From Desulfobacteraceae bacterium (lineage in GTDB: Bacteria > Desulfobacterota > Desulfobacteria > Desulfobacterales > Desulfosalsimonadaceae), in assembly GCA_024636355.1 (NCBI GenBank), contig JAGXHH010000045.1:1-5320 (forward strand): 5,320 bases of DNA. The letters are read 5' to 3'. The position numbers and the translations under genes were made by a program. Position 1 is the first letter of the stretch. Every line of letters starts with the position of its first letter. The notes beneath the pieces are model-generated. The model saw nothing but the letters and a program-made list of their open reading frames with translations, ran no database searches and had not been told where the DNA came from. Positions 5,302-5,320 of the stretch are shown in pieces.

Positions 5302-5320
5302 CTGTCTCTTATACACATCT
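5302..5320. other. Tn5/Nextera mosaic-end adapter (sequencing artefact)
   Basis: The final 19 bases, CTGTCTCTTATACACATCT, are the transposase mosaic end used in tagmentation libraries. Read on the minus strand they give ATG TGT ATA AGA GAC AG, the source of the well-known false N-terminus MCIRDS. This is untrimmed adapter at the contig end, not a natural Tn5 end, because no transposon sequence accompanies it. Confidence 0.97.

Noticed and set aside
5302..5320. Natural Tn5 or IS50 insertion end
   Set aside because: Only the 19-base mosaic end used in library kits is present, at the very contig tip, with no IS50 sequence.

Overview
The window reads as one end of a contig from a GC-rich Gram-negative bacterium. 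A sulfate-reducer-like Desulfobacterota (Desulfobacterales) is my best guess. That rests on gene style: a PilT retraction ATPase with a small beta-rich neighbour, an iron-sulfur-flavoprotein-like reductase coupled to an old-yellow-enzyme-type oxidoreductase, and an intergenic palindrome built from GAATCCA/CAGGAGC words. The taxonomic call is inference. The right end is not biological: the last 19 bases are the Tn5/Nextera mosaic-end adapter, so the contig was assembled from tagmented reads and its outermost gene is cut and artificially fused to adapter codons.

Layout. (1) Positions 1-1457, minus strand, transcribed leftwards: an 83-residue conserved small protein with a very strong ribosome binding site, then a complete PilT/PilU-family ATPase, then the first 24 codons of a second PilT-like ATPase that runs off the left edge. 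The three are closely spaced and look like one twitching-motility operon. (2) Positions 1458-1990, a divergent intergenic region of about 530 bp. It holds an imperfect palindrome of about 130 bp nested between two near-identical 23-bp direct repeats, which suggests a small non-coding repeat element sitting between two divergent operons. (3) Positions 1991-3678, plus strand: an amidohydrolase of the ACMSD-like family 2 and a YkgJ-type cysteine-cluster protein, joined by an ATGA stop/start overlap. A plausible terminator follows at about 3724-3758. (4) Positions 3787-5301, minus strand and convergent with block 3: the C-terminal part of an FAD/NAD(P)-dependent oxidoreductase (2,4-dienoyl-CoA reductase/OYE C-terminal module), overlapping by ATGA a complete flavodoxin-fold protein that carries a four-cysteine cluster motif and a C-terminal zinc-ribbon-like domain.

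How the genes may work together. Block 1 should power or regulate type IV pilus retraction; the complete ATPase has substitutions in the His box and in the AIRNLIRE motif, which would suit an accessory (PilU-like) motor paired with the second copy. Block 4 looks like a redox pair in which electrons pass between a pyridine-nucleotide flavoenzyme and an FMN/Fe-S carrier. Block 3 pairs a metal-dependent hydrolase/decarboxylase with a putative metal-binding cysteine protein; its substrate cannot be read from the sequence. No rRNA, tRNA, CRISPR array or transposase gene was seen.
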